Source of the DNA: Myxococcales bacterium
GTDB taxonomy: Bacteria; Myxococcota; Polyangia; Fen-1088
DNA length: 7,540 bases
NCBI GenBank assembly: GCA_003155465.1
Contig: PMCR01000404.1
Span: forward strand, 1-7,540
Direction of reading: 5' to 3'
The notes under the pieces: model-generated
Databases searched by the model: none
The model's input: only the letters and a program-made list of their open reading frames with translations
What the model was told of the DNA's origin: nothing
Translations under genes and position numbers: made by a program
In this document: one piece after another, positions 6,909 to 7,540 of the stretch
How positions within the stretch are numbered: position 1 is the first letter of the stretch
Layout of the letters: each line of letters opens with the position of its first letter

Positions 6909-7540
6909 ATGTTGCTCAAGTCACCTCGGTCTCGCATTGGTCTTTTGATCCTATTTCTCGGCCTTGCGGCTTGCAGCTCCGGAGGCACCGGCTCCACCAT
7001 CCCGGGCAACGGAGGCACTTCTGGCAATGAAGGTGGTGCAACGCAAGGAGGCAGCGTTTCGAACGGGGGCGCGACCGCAAAGGATGCCGCAGCCGACGAA
7101 CCAGTTGCTTCCGGGGGAACTACTGGCGGCGGAGCCGGCGCGGGCGGCATCGTGGCAAGTGCCGGTGCGGGTGGCCTTGGGACAGGCGGGGCCGGCACGG
7201 GTGATGCTACGGTCGGCGGGGCCAGTGCGGGGGGAGCCGGCACCGGTGGCCGCGCGTCGGGCGGAGCCGGTTCGGGTGGGCGCGCGTCGGGTGGAGCCGC
7301 TTCGGGTGGCATCGGGGCAGGCGGGACCAGCTCAGCAGGGCGTGGGGGAACCGGCGGAGCCGGTTCGGGTGGTATTGGCACAGGCGGAGCCGGTTCGGGT
7401 GGCATCGGGGCAGGCGGAGCCGGTTCGGGCGGGGTTGGCACGGGAGGGGCCGGCACAGGCGGGGGTGATCCCATTACTTGCGGAACCCCTGGGAAGCCAT
7501 TGCCGGCCTTTCCAGGCGCAGAAGGGTTCGGCGCGTTCGC
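6909..7540 (+). CDS. Lipoprotein with long Gly-rich linker and a pectate-lyase-like (PL1) domain; partial, C-terminus off the right edge
   Basis: The frame is open from the ATG at 6909 to the right edge, 210 complete codons. A GGGAGA Shine-Dalgarno at 6897-6902 sits six bases ahead. Residues 1-22 are a strong lipoprotein signal: basic residues at 4, 7 and 9, the core IGLLILFLG, then the lipobox LAAC with Cys22. Residues about 23-188 are almost only Gly, Ala, Ser and Thr and include a decapeptide repeat. After Cys191 comes PLPAFPGAEGFGAF; FPGAEGFGA is the characteristic opening of secreted pectate lyases of the PL1 type, which cleave polygalacturonate by beta-elimination using calcium. The beta-helix and its catalytic residues lie beyond the window, so the enzyme class rests on this one motif. 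The gene is divergent from the fucose operon and may share its control region. It looks like a surface-anchored enzyme for pectin attack. Confidence 0.8.
   Translation, partial: MLLKSPRSRIGLLILFLGLAACSSGGTGSTIPGNGGTSGNEGGATQGGSVSNGGATAKDAAADEPVASGGTTGGGAGAGGIVASAGAGGLGTGGAGTGDATVGGASAGGAGTGGRASGGAGSGGRASGGAASGGIGAGGTSSAGRGGTGGAGSGGIGTGGAGSGGIGAGGAGSGGVGTGGAGTGGGDPITCGTPGKPLPAFPGAEGFGAF
7230..7442 (+). repeat. 30-bp in-frame repeats encoding a GGAGSGGxxx decapeptide
   Basis: Seven successive units lie at 7230-7259, 7260-7289, 7290-7319, 7320-7352 (33 bp, the most diverged), 7353-7382, 7383-7412 and 7413-7442. Their common core is GGCGGAGCCGGTTCGGGT, encoding Gly-Gly-Ala-Gly-Ser-Gly, followed by Gly and a variable tripeptide such as IGT, IGA, VGT or RAS. 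They cover residues 108-178 of the linker. Copies differ at several bases, so they look older than the identical copies in the left lipoprotein. Confidence 0.85.

Noticed and set aside
6743..7474. Minus-strand Pro-rich open frame opposite the right lipoprotein
   Set aside because: It is a mirror of the Gly-rich linker and runs into the foldback; the plus strand has the lipobox and the PL1-like motif.

Overview
The window looks like part of a high-GC bacterium that forages on polysaccharides, most likely a myxobacterium (Myxococcota, Polyangiales-like). This rests on the codon-biased GC-rich genes and on two lipoproteins that carry very long Gly/Ser/Thr-rich linkers between the lipid anchor and the catalytic domain, a style common in that group. 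No rRNA or other marker gene is present, so the taxonomy is inference.

Layout. (i) 1-674, minus strand: the N-terminal part of a lipoprotein with a repeat-rich linker. The first residues after the linker look like the start of a glycoside hydrolase family 2 (beta-galactosidase-like) domain, which runs off the left edge. (ii) 675-1005: a 331-bp gap with no gene, holding one 9-bp inverted repeat. (iii) 1006-6630, minus strand: a compact four-gene L-fucose cluster. In transcription order it encodes a COG3618-type lactonase (L-fucono-1,5-lactonase-like), a zinc-dependent medium-chain dehydrogenase, a FucP-type L-fucose/proton symporter and a GH95 alpha-L-fucosidase. The first three genes are joined by ATGA start/stop overlaps, and the GH95 gene follows after 37 bp of spacer. 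(iv) 6631-6908: a divergent intergenic region dominated by a 127-bp foldback with 14-bp perfect ends. (v) 6909-7540, plus strand: the N-terminal part of a second lipoprotein whose linker leads into a pectate-lyase-like (PL1) start, cut by the right edge.

How the genes fit together. GH95 enzymes release terminal alpha-1,2-linked L-fucose (some release L-galactose) from glycans such as xyloglucan or pectic side chains. FucP imports the sugar. A dehydrogenase plus lactonase would then convert L-fucose to L-fuconate, the entry to the non-phosphorylating fucose pathway. Fuconate dehydratase and the downstream dehydrogenase/aldolase are not in the window. The flanking surface enzymes (candidate GH2 and candidate PL1) suggest a plant-cell-wall or pectin locus. 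A GH2 beta-galactosidase next to GH95 would fit stepwise removal of Fuc-alpha-1,2-Gal-beta side chains, but the substrate is inferred, not shown.

Main points of interest: the dehydrogenase resembles L-galactonate 5-dehydrogenase (LgoD/YjjN) rather than the short-chain fucose dehydrogenases usually paired with this lactonase; the foldback lies directly in front of the fucose operon; and both linkers are built from in-frame tandem repeats, one of which has five identical copies.
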